Origin: UBA7236 sp036734545
GTDB lineage: Bacteria; Bacteroidota; Bacteroidia; Chitinophagales; BACL12
Assembly: GCA_036734545.1 (NCBI GenBank)
Contig: DAIMYJ010000045.1
Location: 1-22,908 of the forward strand
Reading direction: 5' to 3'
Length of the DNA stretch: 22,908 bases
The notes under the pieces were generated by a model that saw only the letters and a list, made by a program, of their open reading frames with translations, had not been told where the DNA came from and ran no database searches. Of the stretch, positions 1-9,100 are shown piece after piece. The position numbers were made by a program, and so were the translations under genes. The stretch's first letter is position 1; every line of letters begins with the position of its first letter.

Positions 1-108
1 GATGCTGCAGCTGCCGGGTGCAAGGTGTATCTGTATACCCGGGAATCCTGCCTGGATAGGGGCATGCAGGAATAACTGCGCGAGCTTATGGGCGTGCTGT
101 TCGTTCAT
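1..108 (-). CDS. 5' part of an unidentified protein, cut by window edge (possible hotdog-fold thioesterase)
   Basis: The frame starts at the ATG at 108-106 and stays open for 36 codons to the window edge. The ATG overlaps the TGA stop of the FG-GAP gene upstream (ATGA at 105-108). This is the same junction seen between the two FG-GAP genes, so the start is likely real and translationally coupled. The visible peptide begins MNEQHAHKLAQLFLHAPIQ, with no signal peptide or membrane segment, so a cytoplasmic protein is likely. The LFLHAPIQ stretch followed by alternating hydrophobic residues vaguely resembles the N-terminus of small PaaI-like hotdog thioesterases of Bacteroidota. That is a weak guess from 36 residues, and the rest of the gene lies outside the window. 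Confidence 0.6.
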   Translation of the reverse strand, partial: MNEQHAHKLAQLFLHAPIQAGFPGIQIHLAPGSCSI

Positions 109-2285
109 CGCTGTATGATCACCTGTGCCGTTCCGGATCCCTGTTCAGTGGTGATGCGGATCAGATACATACCGGCAGGCCAGGCAGCAGGAATGTCGAT
201 GCGGAGGGTTCCGCCGGAGACATCGGCAGCATACAACGATGCACCGGCTGCATTGTAAACCTGAATGGTGGAGCGTTCACCGTCTGCGGCATTCCATACA
301 AGCTGCAGCTGATCGGCAGCGGGATTGGGATATACGGTCACCGGCATCCGGCCCGGCAGGTCGTTCACGGAAATAAGGTCATCGCGCACAAACAGCTGCA
401 CACCACCGCGAATATTCCCCGCGAGCCATTCGCGCTCGCCGTCGCCATTGATATCTGCACCCCACACAGAAGCATACGTGCCGGGATACCAACCGAGGTA
501 ATTTTCGGTGAACTCAAAAAATTCACCCAATAGTGCATCTTCAATCTCATTGTAGCCATGCACTTTCCCACTTTGTGCACCGGTGAGCAGGTAAAGCGAA
601 TCATTTTCGTTGCGAAACAAAAAAGGTGCGCTGTAGCCGGTGATGAATCCCGTCTCGCGCACATCCACGCCGCCCCACACTTCACTCTCCAGCGTATACA
701 CCGGATCTGCGGCCGTGCCGGTATTGTGGAAATAATTGAGGTTGCCGTTCTGCTCACCTACCACCAGATCCGGCAGACCGTCGTTTTGAATGTCAAAGAA
801 ACACGGACTTGCCAACTGGCCAACATCCATGCCCTGCCAGACAAACACGGGTGCAGCGAAGGCAGCAGTGTTGCCGGCACCTGCCGTGTTTTCCAGAAAA
901 CATAGGGTGCCGTCGCTGAGACCGATGACCAGATCGGTGTCGCCGTCGTTATCAGGATCACCCGGAGCAGGAGATAATTGTGCAATAGGATAGGCATTGA
1001 GCCCGGTATAATCAGTGGTCACCAGATCGAATGCAGGGGATGTGGCCGTGCCGGTATTTTCATACAGCCATAAGCCATGACGCTGCACTGCATCCTTTCC
1101 GAAGGAACTGCCTACGCCGATGAGTATATCCAAGAGGCCGTCGGCATTATGATCAAAGAAGACGGGTTTGCTGTACATCCCGGCATCGATCATCTCGCTC
1201 ACCAAAAATGTATCGGATGCAAATACCAGATCGAATGTATCGTTGGTATTCAAATTCTCATACCACCAAACCTGCTGCAGATTGGCGCCGAGCAGTTGGT
1301 CATTCACGGTAGCCACAATGTCCTGGTCTCCGTCATTATCCGCATCCACCACATAGGCGGCAGGGAAATTGGAGAGATAAAAGGATACCGTGCTGGAAGG
1401 AAATTCAGAATCGCGGTAGACCATCTGCGCATATTCTGCAGAACCGCCGTTGCGGTAATACACAAGGTTGTTGCAGGTATTGTCGCCGATGATCGCATCT
1501 TTATCGCCATCGCCGTCGCGGTCGAAGGTTACTATGGTGCTTCCGATATGCAGTTGTTCCTTGCTGAAAGCCTGAGGTTGTTCATCTCCGCCTTTGCACA
1601 CCACATACAATACAGCGCCCTCGCAGCTGGCTTCCTCGAATAATTCGCCCCAGCAGTATTCATCGAGTGAAAAGACAAGAGAGTCTGCACCATATCCGGA
1701 TTCCACACTGATATTTTTATAATATCGTATCGTGGCATTGGACACGCTGAATGAAAGAATATCCAGATCGCCGTCGCCATCAATATCATCTACGCTGGGA
1801 ATATCGGTGCGACTGGTATACAGTGCTACTGTGGCGGCGCCGTCGGTGTAGATCAGTTCATTTTTCTCGAGTGTGAAATAAAGTTCACCGCCGTCCAGTA
1901 TGCCTTTATATACGGCAGTAGAACCGAGTGAATAAGTGAAGATGTCGGGGATATTATCTGCATTATAATCCCTCAGCAGGGCCCAGTCTTCCAATTCCGG
2001 AAAGCGGTCGGTGTATTCCGGTGCATACCGCAATGTGTTGTCATCCGCATCGCGCACGAACACGAAACTGGCCCATGCACCACGGTCGAAAACATACAGA
2101 TCATTGAGACCGTCGAAATTGATGTCGATATTCGAGAACTGCGGTGCCGAGAAGCCGCCGGTGAGTGGCGACTCCAATACATCGCCGTATTGCGTGACAG
2201 GAATATTGGTCGCCGGAATGAACTGTGCGGATGCGGTCAGCATGCCGACGAAAAAAAATATGATCAGATGACCGAAAGGTCTCAT
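105..2285 (-). CDS. Secreted FG-GAP/VCBS repeat protein with T9SS type A sorting domain (paralog 1)
   Basis: The start is set at 2285, giving 726 residues. That ATG overlaps the stop of the upstream paralog (ATGA, 2282-2285) and opens directly onto a signal peptide (MRPFGHLIIFFFVGMLTASA). A longer frame back to 2333 would place 16 non-signal residues in front. The mature protein carries about nine Asp-rich loops of the DxDxDGxxD type, for example DIDGDGDLDIL, DRDGDGDKDAI, DADNDGDQDIV and DPDNDGDTDLV. These are typical of FG-GAP/VCBS calcium-binding beta-propeller blades. The last ~78 residues (from about 649, VTVYPNPAAD) match a T9SS type A C-terminal sorting domain, so outer-membrane export and surface attachment or release are expected. 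No catalytic domain is visible; adhesion or carbohydrate/protein binding is an inference. It pairs with the neighbouring paralog and with a further coupled gene at 108. Confidence 0.92.
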   Translation of the reverse strand: MRPFGHLIIFFFVGMLTASAQFIPATNIPVTQYGDVLESPLTGGFSAPQFSNIDINFDGLNDLYVFDRGAWASFVFVRDADDNTLRYAPEYTDRFPELEDWALLRDYNADNIPDIFTYSLGSTAVYKGILDGGELYFTLEKNELIYTDGAATVALYTSRTDIPSVDDIDGDGDLDILSFSVSNATIRYYKNISVESGYGADSLVFSLDEYCWGELFEEASCEGAVLYVVCKGGDEQPQAFSKEQLHIGSTIVTFDRDGDGDKDAIIGDNTCNNLVYYRNGGSAEYAQMVYRDSEFPSSTVSFYLSNFPAAYVVDADNDGDQDIVATVNDQLLGANLQQVWWYENLNTNDTFDLVFASDTFLVSEMIDAGMYSKPVFFDHNADGLLDILIGVGSSFGKDAVQRHGLWLYENTGTATSPAFDLVTTDYTGLNAYPIAQLSPAPGDPDNDGDTDLVIGLSDGTLCFLENTAGAGNTAAFAAPVFVWQGMDVGQLASPCFFDIQNDGLPDLVVGEQNGNLNYFHNTGTAADPVYTLESEVWGGVDVRETGFITGYSAPFLFRNENDSLYLLTGAQSGKVHGYNEIEDALLGEFFEFTENYLGWYPGTYASVWGADINGDGEREWLAGNIRGGVQLFVRDDLISVNDLPGRMPVTVYPNPAADQLQLVWNAADGERSTIQVYNAAGASLYAADVSGGTLRIDIPAAWPAGMYLIRITTEQGSGTAQVIIQR

Positions 2286-4441
2286 AAGCGGATGAATGTC
2301 CCAACGCCCAGCAGGGTGTCGCGGTTGCTCCATAATTGTGCAATATACAACCCCGGAGGCAGTTCGCCAATGGCGCAGGTCATCAGGCCGTTTTGCTGTG
2401 TAACCTGTACCGGGAATTCACGTCCCTGAATATCGATCACACGCACCTGCTCGTTGCCGGTGAGTGCGCCGGCGCGGATGTTCAGGATGTTGTCGGCAGG
2501 ATTGGGGAATATCTGCAGGGGAGTGGTTGACTGTTCGGTGATGAAGTTTGCCGTTTCATCGCGGAACAGCTGCACTCCGCCGCGTCGGTTGCCGATGATA
2601 AGTTCCGGCAATCCATCCTGATTGATATCTGACATGCATGCACTGCTGTAAGCACCTGCGTCGATGTTGCTGAAAGCGGCGGTCACTTCCGTGAAGGCGC
2701 CGGTGAAGTCGTCGGTAGGTGTATAGTGATAGATCGTACCATCCTCACAACCCACGAACAAGGCCTTGTCATCGCCCAGTTGTGTGAGGAAGGGAACAGA
2801 GTGTCCGGTAAGTGCACCTAATGTGCGCACATCCACATTGCCCCAGAATTCGGATTGCAGCGTGAATATCGGCGCTGCTGCGGTGCCGGTGTTGAGATAA
2901 TAATTCAGGTTGCCGTTGCGCTCGCCGATGATGAGGTCGTCCAGACCGTCGCCGCTCACGTCGACCAGCTGCGGTGCAGAATTTTGTCCGGGATCGATGC
3001 CCTGATAATTCGGGCCGAACAGAATAAAATTCGCAGGTCCTCCGGGAGGGCCGATGTTCTTGAAAAAATGTACGAACCCTTCTGATTCACCGATCAGCAT
3101 ATCATCATCACCATCGCCGTCGAGGTCGCCGAAGGTGGGGACGATGGACTGAAAGCCGAAGTCGGCAAGGCCGGCATAGTTGCGCGTCACCAGTGTGAAG
3201 GCCGGTGCATCGGCGGTGCCGGTATTTTCGAAGAGAGCCAGCTGACCGATGGTTTCGCCTTCCACATAATATCCATCGTTACCGGCGATGATATCCATCA
3301 GGCCGTCGTAATTATGATCGAAGAAAACAGGGTAGGCGCCCTCGCCGAGGTCTATCATCGTGCTCACCAAAAAGGAGTCGGTTTGAAATTGAAATGTATA
3401 AGCGCCATCCGAAGCGACGTTGCGATAATACCATACATTTTTACGCGACTCACTTTGTGTGAGACTGTTCGGACTCACCAGCATATCCTCAGCGCCGTCG
3501 GCATCCACATCAAATAAAAAAGCAGCGGGATAATTGGGATGATCATACGGCACATCGTAAGAGGGATAAGTGGTATCCTGATCGGTGATCTCCGCATAAT
3601 CCTTGTCACCACCATTCGTGAGTCTGTTGAGTACACCGAACGCAAGGTCACCCAGCACGAGGTCCATATCGTTATCGTTGTCCTCATCGAAGATCATGAA
3701 TGTAGAACCGGCGTGCACGCCATCCGACATGCGGGAGATGCCCTTGCAATCGTAATCCAGTTCTACGGATAAGGTGATACCGGACTCATAGAAATTTCCC
3801 CAGCAGGAATTGATGTGTTCGAGTGTCCATACGCCGCAGGGGTCTTCACCGTTCTCTACCTGTCGGTTGATGTAATGGTCAACGATACCGCCGGTCATAT
3901 TGAAGGTGAGGATATCGAGGTCGCCATCGAAATCAATATCGGCCACGCCAGGGATATCGATGGATCCCACGGGCAGGTCGAATGTGAATCCGGCTTCGGT
4001 GAATTGCATGCGCGTTACATCTTCTGCGAAGGAATAAGTGAATCCGTTCCAGGAAGCGAGATATGTTTTGATACCGGTATTGTCGCCGGTCAGGATATCC
4101 ATGAATCCGTCGCAATTATAATTGCGCAATACCACCCAGTCTTTCATCGGCGGAAAAAGCGATGCGTACTGATGCCAGTAGGTAAATCCCAAACCTTCGC
4201 GCAGGAACACCATGGACACATTGCCCGCCCGATCGAAGGCATAGAGATCCTGATCGCCATCGTAGTCGATATCCAGGTGGTAGAATTGCGGATTGTTGAG
4301 TCCGCCGGCAAACGGATTGACATATTCCGTTCCGCCTTCCGTTACCGGAACCTGATAGTTGAAAATATACGACTGGGCGCACAACACCTGCGATCCGAGG
4401 AGGAGTGCCGGGAGGGTAAAACGCAGTATTCTAGGCATCAT
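2282..4441 (-). CDS. Secreted FG-GAP/VCBS repeat protein with T9SS type A sorting domain (paralog 2)
   Basis: This is about 719 residues when read from the ATG at 4441. The frame extends to an ATG at 4453, but that codon shares a base with a TATCTTTA box resembling a Bacteroidota -7 element, so the inner start is preferred. The signal peptide is MMPRILRFTLPALLLGSQVLCAQ. Nine Asp-rich FG-GAP/VCBS loops (DIDYDGDQDLY, DIDFDGDLDIL, DEDNDNDMDLV, DLDGDGDDDML, DVSGDGLDDLI and others) occur in the same order and spacing as in the downstream paralog. The C-terminal ~78 residues (LQIFPNPADN onward) are a T9SS type A sorting domain. The two genes therefore look like a tandem duplication that has diverged, and they overlap by four bases. 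Expected location is the cell surface; the ligand is unknown. Confidence 0.92.
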   Translation of the reverse strand: MMPRILRFTLPALLLGSQVLCAQSYIFNYQVPVTEGGTEYVNPFAGGLNNPQFYHLDIDYDGDQDLYAFDRAGNVSMVFLREGLGFTYWHQYASLFPPMKDWVVLRNYNCDGFMDILTGDNTGIKTYLASWNGFTYSFAEDVTRMQFTEAGFTFDLPVGSIDIPGVADIDFDGDLDILTFNMTGGIVDHYINRQVENGEDPCGVWTLEHINSCWGNFYESGITLSVELDYDCKGISRMSDGVHAGSTFMIFDEDNDNDMDLVLGDLAFGVLNRLTNGGDKDYAEITDQDTTYPSYDVPYDHPNYPAAFLFDVDADGAEDMLVSPNSLTQSESRKNVWYYRNVASDGAYTFQFQTDSFLVSTMIDLGEGAYPVFFDHNYDGLMDIIAGNDGYYVEGETIGQLALFENTGTADAPAFTLVTRNYAGLADFGFQSIVPTFGDLDGDGDDDMLIGESEGFVHFFKNIGPPGGPANFILFGPNYQGIDPGQNSAPQLVDVSGDGLDDLIIGERNGNLNYYLNTGTAAAPIFTLQSEFWGNVDVRTLGALTGHSVPFLTQLGDDKALFVGCEDGTIYHYTPTDDFTGAFTEVTAAFSNIDAGAYSSACMSDINQDGLPELIIGNRRGGVQLFRDETANFITEQSTTPLQIFPNPADNILNIRAGALTGNEQVRVIDIQGREFPVQVTQQNGLMTCAIGELPPGLYIAQLWSNRDTLLGVGTFIRL

Positions 4442-4452
4442 ACAATGAAACA

Positions 4453-4460
4453 TAAAGATA
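4453..4460 (-). promoter_or_regulatory. Possible -7 box upstream of the FG-GAP gene pair
   Basis: Read on the minus strand this is TATCTTTA, seven of eight positions of the Bacteroidota -7 consensus TAnnTTTG. It lies 11 bases before the ATG at 4441. No convincing -33 TTTG is seen at the usual distance, so this is a weak call. Confidence 0.25.
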
Positions 4461-4752
4461 CATATACGGTTCGGAAATACAGCCGGCGGCGGGCGAATCT
4501 GACGGTTTTATGATGCGCCGTAACGGGTTTGGCACGGAATTCTATTTATGGAATATAACGATATGTTACATCACCCTAAAAAAGCGAGCTATGAAAGCGA
4601 AAGAACTTTACTGCACGGTGTGCGCAGAGGGCTCGCAAAACGAGAGCCCTGCACGCAAAGCTGCTGAACCTCTGCCGGTGCAAACCGGAAGACAGCGCGT
4701 TGAGATCACGGTGTGCAAACCGGCTCCCGCAGCCTGACAGGCACTACGAACG
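4454..4752. other. Structured intergenic region between tamL and the FG-GAP pair
   Basis: About 300 bases without a convincing gene. It holds several short hairpins. At about 4628-4650, arms AGGGCTC and GAGCCCT enclose an A-rich loop. At 4675-4688, CCGGT and ACCGG enclose a GCAA tetraloop. A related copy (CGGTGTGCAAACCGG) lies around 4710-4724. None is followed by a T-run, so they are not simple terminators. A 48-codon frame at 4591-4737 on the plus strand (MKAKELYCTVCAEG...) runs through the hairpins. It has no recognisable domain and could equally be chance. Confidence 0.5.
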
Positions 4753-7395
4753 TCAGAAGGGATATCCGATGGCGAGGTTGATGGCCACCTGCTTTTCCGG
4801 CACTTCAAATCCATTGAGCAGGTAATCCTGTAACACTTCATCGCGGTACGGACCGTCCAAAGCGGGGTCATACAGCGGATAGGCGGCATCGATACGGATC
4901 ACGAAATAGGAGAAGTCGAGTCGCAAACCGAATCCCGGCCCTACGGCCAGCAGCCGATAAAAATCGTTGAACTTAAATCGCGCATACGGGCGGAACGGAT
5001 CCTCCTTCAGGGTAAAGGTGTTGCCGATGTCCATGAACACGGCGCCTTCCAGAATGGAGATGATATCGAAACGGTATTCGAGGTTGGCTTCGAGTTTGAA
5101 ATCGGCTACCTGGTCTACACGCACCGATGAGGTGGTGTCGAACGCCACAAATCCGCCGGGACCAAGCTTGCGCACGGTGAATGCGCGCACGCTGTACGCA
5201 CCACCCGTGAAGAACTGCTTCACGTATGGGATCACCTGGGTGTTGAATAATTCGCCGGAAGGAGAACCGAACGGTATCGCAAAACCATTCGACGCCCTGA
5301 ACACGAGTCGGTTCGAAGGATTGATATTCACATACGTGCGATAATCGGCGTCGATCTTCATGAAGTCGGCAAAGGGCATGTTGATCTCCGATGAAGCACG
5401 GAGATAATGATCTACCACGTGCTTGCCGGTGGGTTGTGTGTTGAGCAGAAAGGTGTATCCGTAACCCATGATGAGCACTTCCTCAAAACTTTGTTTGAGC
5501 AGCGGGTTGGTTTCCAGTTCCAGTTTAAAGGCCTCGGAAATATTCGGCACGCGTACGATGTTCAGGGTAGGGATGGGGAGTTTGAAGATGTGTTGCTTCT
5601 GTGCTTTGGTATTGCGCGTGGTCTCAAATATCGATACCTCATATTCGAATGAGGTGTTGAACAGCGTAAAGTCGTTGATCTGATCGATATAATTGAAATT
5701 CAACCGCAGGTTGGTTTTCGGGAAATAGCGTTTCGGCACCTGGATGGGAATGGGCCACATGAATTCCGGCAGCGTGAGACCGAGACCGGCGTTGAATTCG
5801 GAGGTGTTGATGAACGTGAGCGGACCGGCAAGCTGTGTTTCAATACCACCGCGGATGCTGATCTTCAGCTGGTCGAGGCGGTGAAATAAATTCTTGTGGA
5901 TATAACTCACATTGATCGCATTACCTAACAGGTAATCGGAAGTGGTGTTGGCATTCAGTTCGTACGAAATGGTCTTTGTCGGCAGCGGGTCAAGGCGCAG
6001 CAATAAATTCAACTCCTGCACATAACTGGATGAATCGGATATCTCATCGGCCTGAATGGTCACATATTTGAATACACCGAGTGTAGAGAACGACGCTACG
6101 GTTTTCTGGATGAGCGAATCGGAATAATAGGCATCGGGATTGATGAACAGATTATCGGCGATCGCTTTCGGATTGAAATTGGCCGGGGAATTCACCAGAA
6201 AATAATCGGAGCGTGCTTTGTAAGATGGTATGCGTTGGATCTTGCCGGATGCGGTTACGCGGAATTGCTGATTGCCGCTGGTGTCCTTCGGTAAATAGTA
6301 TCGCAGCGTGGCATCGTCATCCTGCTTCCCGTTGCGCCAGGCTTCAAATTGTGCGCGGCCGGCAGCAGTGGTGTCTGCCTTGGCATATTGGTGTATCCAT
6401 TCTGCTTTCGAGCGGCGCACCACACGTGTGCTGTCCACATAGTGCAGGGCACCGGTTGGTGTGACGCCGGGCTGATAATCGATGGCGGCATTCGGATATA
6501 CGGTGATCGTATGTATGCGGTACGGATGATGCACCGTGTCGCGCGCAGGCAGCGATACCTTTACGTAGATGTCGAGTGAATCGAAACCGGAAGCGGTATC
6601 TACCTCGAAATACACATATTCTTTTTGGAATTTATAGTAACCGTTATTGCGCAGATGCTCGCTGATGCGGTTGCGTTCGCCTTTCAGCAGGTCTACATCA
6701 ATGGGCTTCCCGGGTACGAGTGCGCTGGGTGTTTCGATGTTGTTGATGCGGCTGAGGAGCATGGGGTCGTCGATGTCGTACTTGACGTTGCGCATGCGGT
6801 AGAGTTTGCCCAGCTCCACCGTATACTGCACGGTGCCGGACTGCTTCTTTTCGTCGTACGTGTAAGCGGGTGCTGCCGAATTGTAAAAATAGCCGCGGTT
6901 GTAGAGCCAGTTGCTCATACGCACTGCCGTTTCTTCTGCCTGGTTCTTGTCCAGCAGCTGCGGGGCCTCGCCGGCGTTATACATCAGCCAGCGGCGAAAG
7001 CTGCTCTCCGGCGTGAGCATGGGAATGCGCTTGAGCAGGGTGTCATAATCGAACAGGAAGAGGAAACGGGTGTCGTATACTTCCTGATATTTGATGTAGT
7101 GGTCGATCGCCGTATCGCCGAGCACATACAGCCAGGTTTTTAGCGGGAACACACCCAGCAGCTTTTCATTGGGCTCCATTTTGCTGAGGTCCACCAGCTC
7201 ATCTTCCATCCATGCGGTGTCCAGATCGTTGCCCTGCGGGTGGGTGAAGTGCACATCGGCGCCTTTATACAAATAAGCGCCATCTGGCAGATATTTAGTA
7301 GAATTGCATCCTGCGGCTATCATGGCCAGCACTGCGATGCAGGGGAGCATGAGGTCGCGTAACCGGCTATGTTGACGAAAGCGCAGATCAAACAT
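4753..7395 (-). CDS. tamL: TamL: BamA/TamA-family outer-membrane assembly lipoprotein
   Basis: This 880-residue protein belongs to the Omp85 superfamily. In Bacteroidota the TamA partner of TamB is replaced by this lipoprotein form (family knowledge). The N-terminus has a basic segment (RFRQHSRLRD), a hydrophobic core and a lipobox-like IAAGC with Cys30, followed by NSTKYLPDG, typical of TamL. POTRA-like repeats follow over roughly residues 40-330. The C-terminal part is a 16-strand-type barrel, with the L6-like motif GGAYSVRAF near residue 731 and a terminal Phe (IGYPF). The start at 7395 is kept because an inner Met16 would remove the positively charged n-region of the signal. This makes the gene overlap the divergent methyltransferase by 27 bases. 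No tamB is visible in the window; downstream are T9SS cargo genes. Role: outer-membrane protein or surface lipoprotein assembly. Confidence 0.9.
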   Translation of the reverse strand: MFDLRFRQHSRLRDLMLPCIAVLAMIAAGCNSTKYLPDGAYLYKGADVHFTHPQGNDLDTAWMEDELVDLSKMEPNEKLLGVFPLKTWLYVLGDTAIDHYIKYQEVYDTRFLFLFDYDTLLKRIPMLTPESSFRRWLMYNAGEAPQLLDKNQAEETAVRMSNWLYNRGYFYNSAAPAYTYDEKKQSGTVQYTVELGKLYRMRNVKYDIDDPMLLSRINNIETPSALVPGKPIDVDLLKGERNRISEHLRNNGYYKFQKEYVYFEVDTASGFDSLDIYVKVSLPARDTVHHPYRIHTITVYPNAAIDYQPGVTPTGALHYVDSTRVVRRSKAEWIHQYAKADTTAAGRAQFEAWRNGKQDDDATLRYYLPKDTSGNQQFRVTASGKIQRIPSYKARSDYFLVNSPANFNPKAIADNLFINPDAYYSDSLIQKTVASFSTLGVFKYVTIQADEISDSSSYVQELNLLLRLDPLPTKTISYELNANTTSDYLLGNAINVSYIHKNLFHRLDQLKISIRGGIETQLAGPLTFINTSEFNAGLGLTLPEFMWPIPIQVPKRYFPKTNLRLNFNYIDQINDFTLFNTSFEYEVSIFETTRNTKAQKQHIFKLPIPTLNIVRVPNISEAFKLELETNPLLKQSFEEVLIMGYGYTFLLNTQPTGKHVVDHYLRASSEINMPFADFMKIDADYRTYVNINPSNRLVFRASNGFAIPFGSPSGELFNTQVIPYVKQFFTGGAYSVRAFTVRKLGPGGFVAFDTTSSVRVDQVADFKLEANLEYRFDIISILEGAVFMDIGNTFTLKEDPFRPYARFKFNDFYRLLAVGPGFGLRLDFSYFVIRIDAAYPLYDPALDGPYRDEVLQDYLLNGFEVPEKQVAINLAIGYPF

Positions 7396-8109
7396 CTTCA
7401 GGGCTTGAAGCTAAAAAAATATCGCCAAAATTATGGTGATTTCGTCATCGAAGGCGAGAAGTTAGTAACGGAGGCCTTGTTGGAAAGCGTATATCCTGAC
7501 CTGATCATCGCCACGCCCGAATGGCTCGCGCAAAATGCGGGCCGCATACCTGAACAGGTGGGCATCGCGGAAGCATCGATGCGCGACATCGAAAAGATAT
7601 CCTCGCTCTCCACCCCGCAACCCGTGATGGCATTGGTAAAGAAGCGAACGGTCGACATCAGCGAACTGCAGGTGCGCGGTCATTGGCTGCTGGCACTCGA
7701 CGGCATTCAGGACCCTGGGAATTTCGGTACGCTGCTGCGCACGGCCGACTGGTTTGGTGTGCATGGTGTAGTATGCAGTGCCGATACGGTGGAATTATAT
7801 AATCCCAAAGTGGTACAAAGTACCATGGGCTCCATCTTCAGGATGCCGGTGGTATATACGGATCTTGCCGACTGGCTTTCTGCATTGCCGGTGCATCGCT
7901 ATGCCGCTGTATTGCAGGGCGATACTTTGAACGGCAGGCATTTTTCACAGGAAGGTGTATTGGTGATCGGCAGCGAATCGCATGGCATCACGCCGGAAGT
8001 GCTGGCTGCCTGTGATCAAACGGTAACTATTGCGGGATACGGACGCTCCGAGTCATTGAATGCCGGGATAGCAGCAGGTATTCTGATGTACGAGATCACG
8101 CGGAAGTGA
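7369..8109 (+). CDS. TrmH/SpoU-family RNA 2'-O-ribose methyltransferase
   Basis: A 246-residue SPOUT methyltransferase that transfers a methyl group from S-adenosylmethionine to a ribose 2'-OH in tRNA or rRNA. An N-terminal substrate-binding domain (about 1-95, MLTKAQIKHLQGLKLKKYR, FVIEGEKLV) is followed by the knotted catalytic domain. Motif 1 is DPGNFGTLLRTADWFG (115-130, with the conserved Asn118 and Arg124). Motif 2 is LVIGSESHGI (198-207, with Glu203). Motif 3 is ESLNAGIAAGI (228-238). The start MLTKAQ matches the usual N-terminus of the family. The exact target (for example a 23S rRNA G or a tRNA) cannot be read from the sequence. The gene is divergent from tamL and its 5' end lies within tamL's 5' end, so its promoter must sit inside tamL coding DNA. 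Confidence 0.93.
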   Translation: MLTKAQIKHLQGLKLKKYRQNYGDFVIEGEKLVTEALLESVYPDLIIATPEWLAQNAGRIPEQVGIAEASMRDIEKISSLSTPQPVMALVKKRTVDISELQVRGHWLLALDGIQDPGNFGTLLRTADWFGVHGVVCSADTVELYNPKVVQSTMGSIFRMPVVYTDLADWLSALPVHRYAAVLQGDTLNGRHFSQEGVLVIGSESHGITPEVLAACDQTVTIAGYGRSESLNAGIAAGILMYEITRK

Positions 8110-8151
8110 TGCACGCAGCCTCGACAACCTTTATACATTTTCCCCAAACCT

Positions 8152-8167
8152 GCATTTAAAAAAATGC
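8152..8167. terminator. Weak hairpin between convergent genes
   Basis: GCATTT (8152-8157) pairs with AAATGC (8162-8167) around four A bases, between the ends of the methyltransferase and the convergent secreted-protein gene. The stem is AT-rich. The minus-strand reading GGGCATTTTTTT repeats the tail of the stronger terminator at 9101-9133. It could be a shared weak terminator. Confidence 0.3.
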
Positions 8168-8172
8168 CCGTA

Positions 8173-9084
8173 TCAATCCTTGATGTATAATCCGGGATCT
8201 TCACCTTCGCGCTTCGGCGTGTAATCCGGCGGTGCGTCCTGTGTCTGATCGAACACCTGATCCTTGAATCGCCACATGCCTTTTTTGAAGTAAAAACCGA
8301 CATAGGTGCCGTCGGGAATGTAGGTGAAATAAATGCCTTCCGACAGAGGATTCTCGGGTCGCAGATAACTGATCACGATCATCTTCAAACCCTCGTCGTA
8401 GTTGAATACGGGCGATGCGTCCTCTTTGTATTCGATGATGATGCGCGTTTTCGGATCGGGGTCGTCGCGCTTCAGGAATTGCGGAAATCCGAACATGGGC
8501 ACGCCGGTGTCGTTGAAGGTAAGAACGTCCACCAGTTTTTTATTGCTCCACATGTCATTACCGTCCCATCCGAATAAATAATAATAGGTGTTGCCTTTAT
8601 ATTTTTTCTGTACGATGTTGTAATACACACAACCATACCAGCTGTTGGCCGATAATAAAGTGTCTTCCGGATTGCCGATGAACATACTCATGTCGATGAG
8701 CGGTATCAAATTCAATTCGGCGGAATTCATTTGTATGGCGCCGTAGTACCGGTGACTGTGATCCTTCATCTGCATCTGCCACGTGAGGATGCGGAATGTT
8801 TTATCGGGTGCTTCCACCACCGACATGGTGCCGACACTATCGAAAGGAAATAAATAACTGTTCTCCGTTTTGAGTGCGGTCTTCAGCTTCTTCAAAAAAA
8901 CGATACAGGCCTGCTCGCGCATCTGCCAGTCGCGACTTTGAATAACGCTGTCGCCCAGCCACTGCAGGGTATCTTCATACGCCTGCATCACGGCGAGGTT
9001 CTCGGGGGTGAGGTCCCGGTTGCCTTTTTGTGCCGATGCCACTACCGGCAGACAGAACAGAATAATTATGAATAGTTGACGCAT
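8173..9084 (-). CDS. Secreted protein of unknown function
   Basis: The start is set at 9084 (303 residues). It opens with a clean signal peptide, MRQLFIIILFCLPVVASAQ. The longer frame to 9132 would begin inside the hairpin of the terminator that ends the upstream thiolase transcript. After the signal come a helical stretch (about 20-75, TPENLAVMQAYEDTLQWLGD) and a beta-rich body with many aromatic residues (FRILTWQMQMKDHSHRYYGA, YYYLFGWDGNDMWSN). No lipobox, T9SS tail, membrane segment or catalytic motif is seen. It resembles uncharacterised exported proteins of about 300 residues common in Bacteroidota, but I cannot name a family. It is probably periplasmic. Only 16 bases separate the start from the upstream T-tract, so its promoter must overlap the terminator. 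Confidence 0.8.
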   Translation of the reverse strand: MRQLFIIILFCLPVVASAQKGNRDLTPENLAVMQAYEDTLQWLGDSVIQSRDWQMREQACIVFLKKLKTALKTENSYLFPFDSVGTMSVVEAPDKTFRILTWQMQMKDHSHRYYGAIQMNSAELNLIPLIDMSMFIGNPEDTLLSANSWYGCVYYNIVQKKYKGNTYYYLFGWDGNDMWSNKKLVDVLTFNDTGVPMFGFPQFLKRDDPDPKTRIIIEYKEDASPVFNYDEGLKMIVISYLRPENPLSEGIYFTYIPDGTYVGFYFKKGMWRFKDQVFDQTQDAPPDYTPKREGEDPGLYIKD

Positions 9085-9100
9085 GTATTGACCTGTAAAC

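Noticed and set aside
4510..4737. 75-codon plus-strand frame as a gene
   Set aside because: The first half is AT-rich spacer with no start signal; only the inner 48-codon part is worth noting, and it overlaps hairpins.
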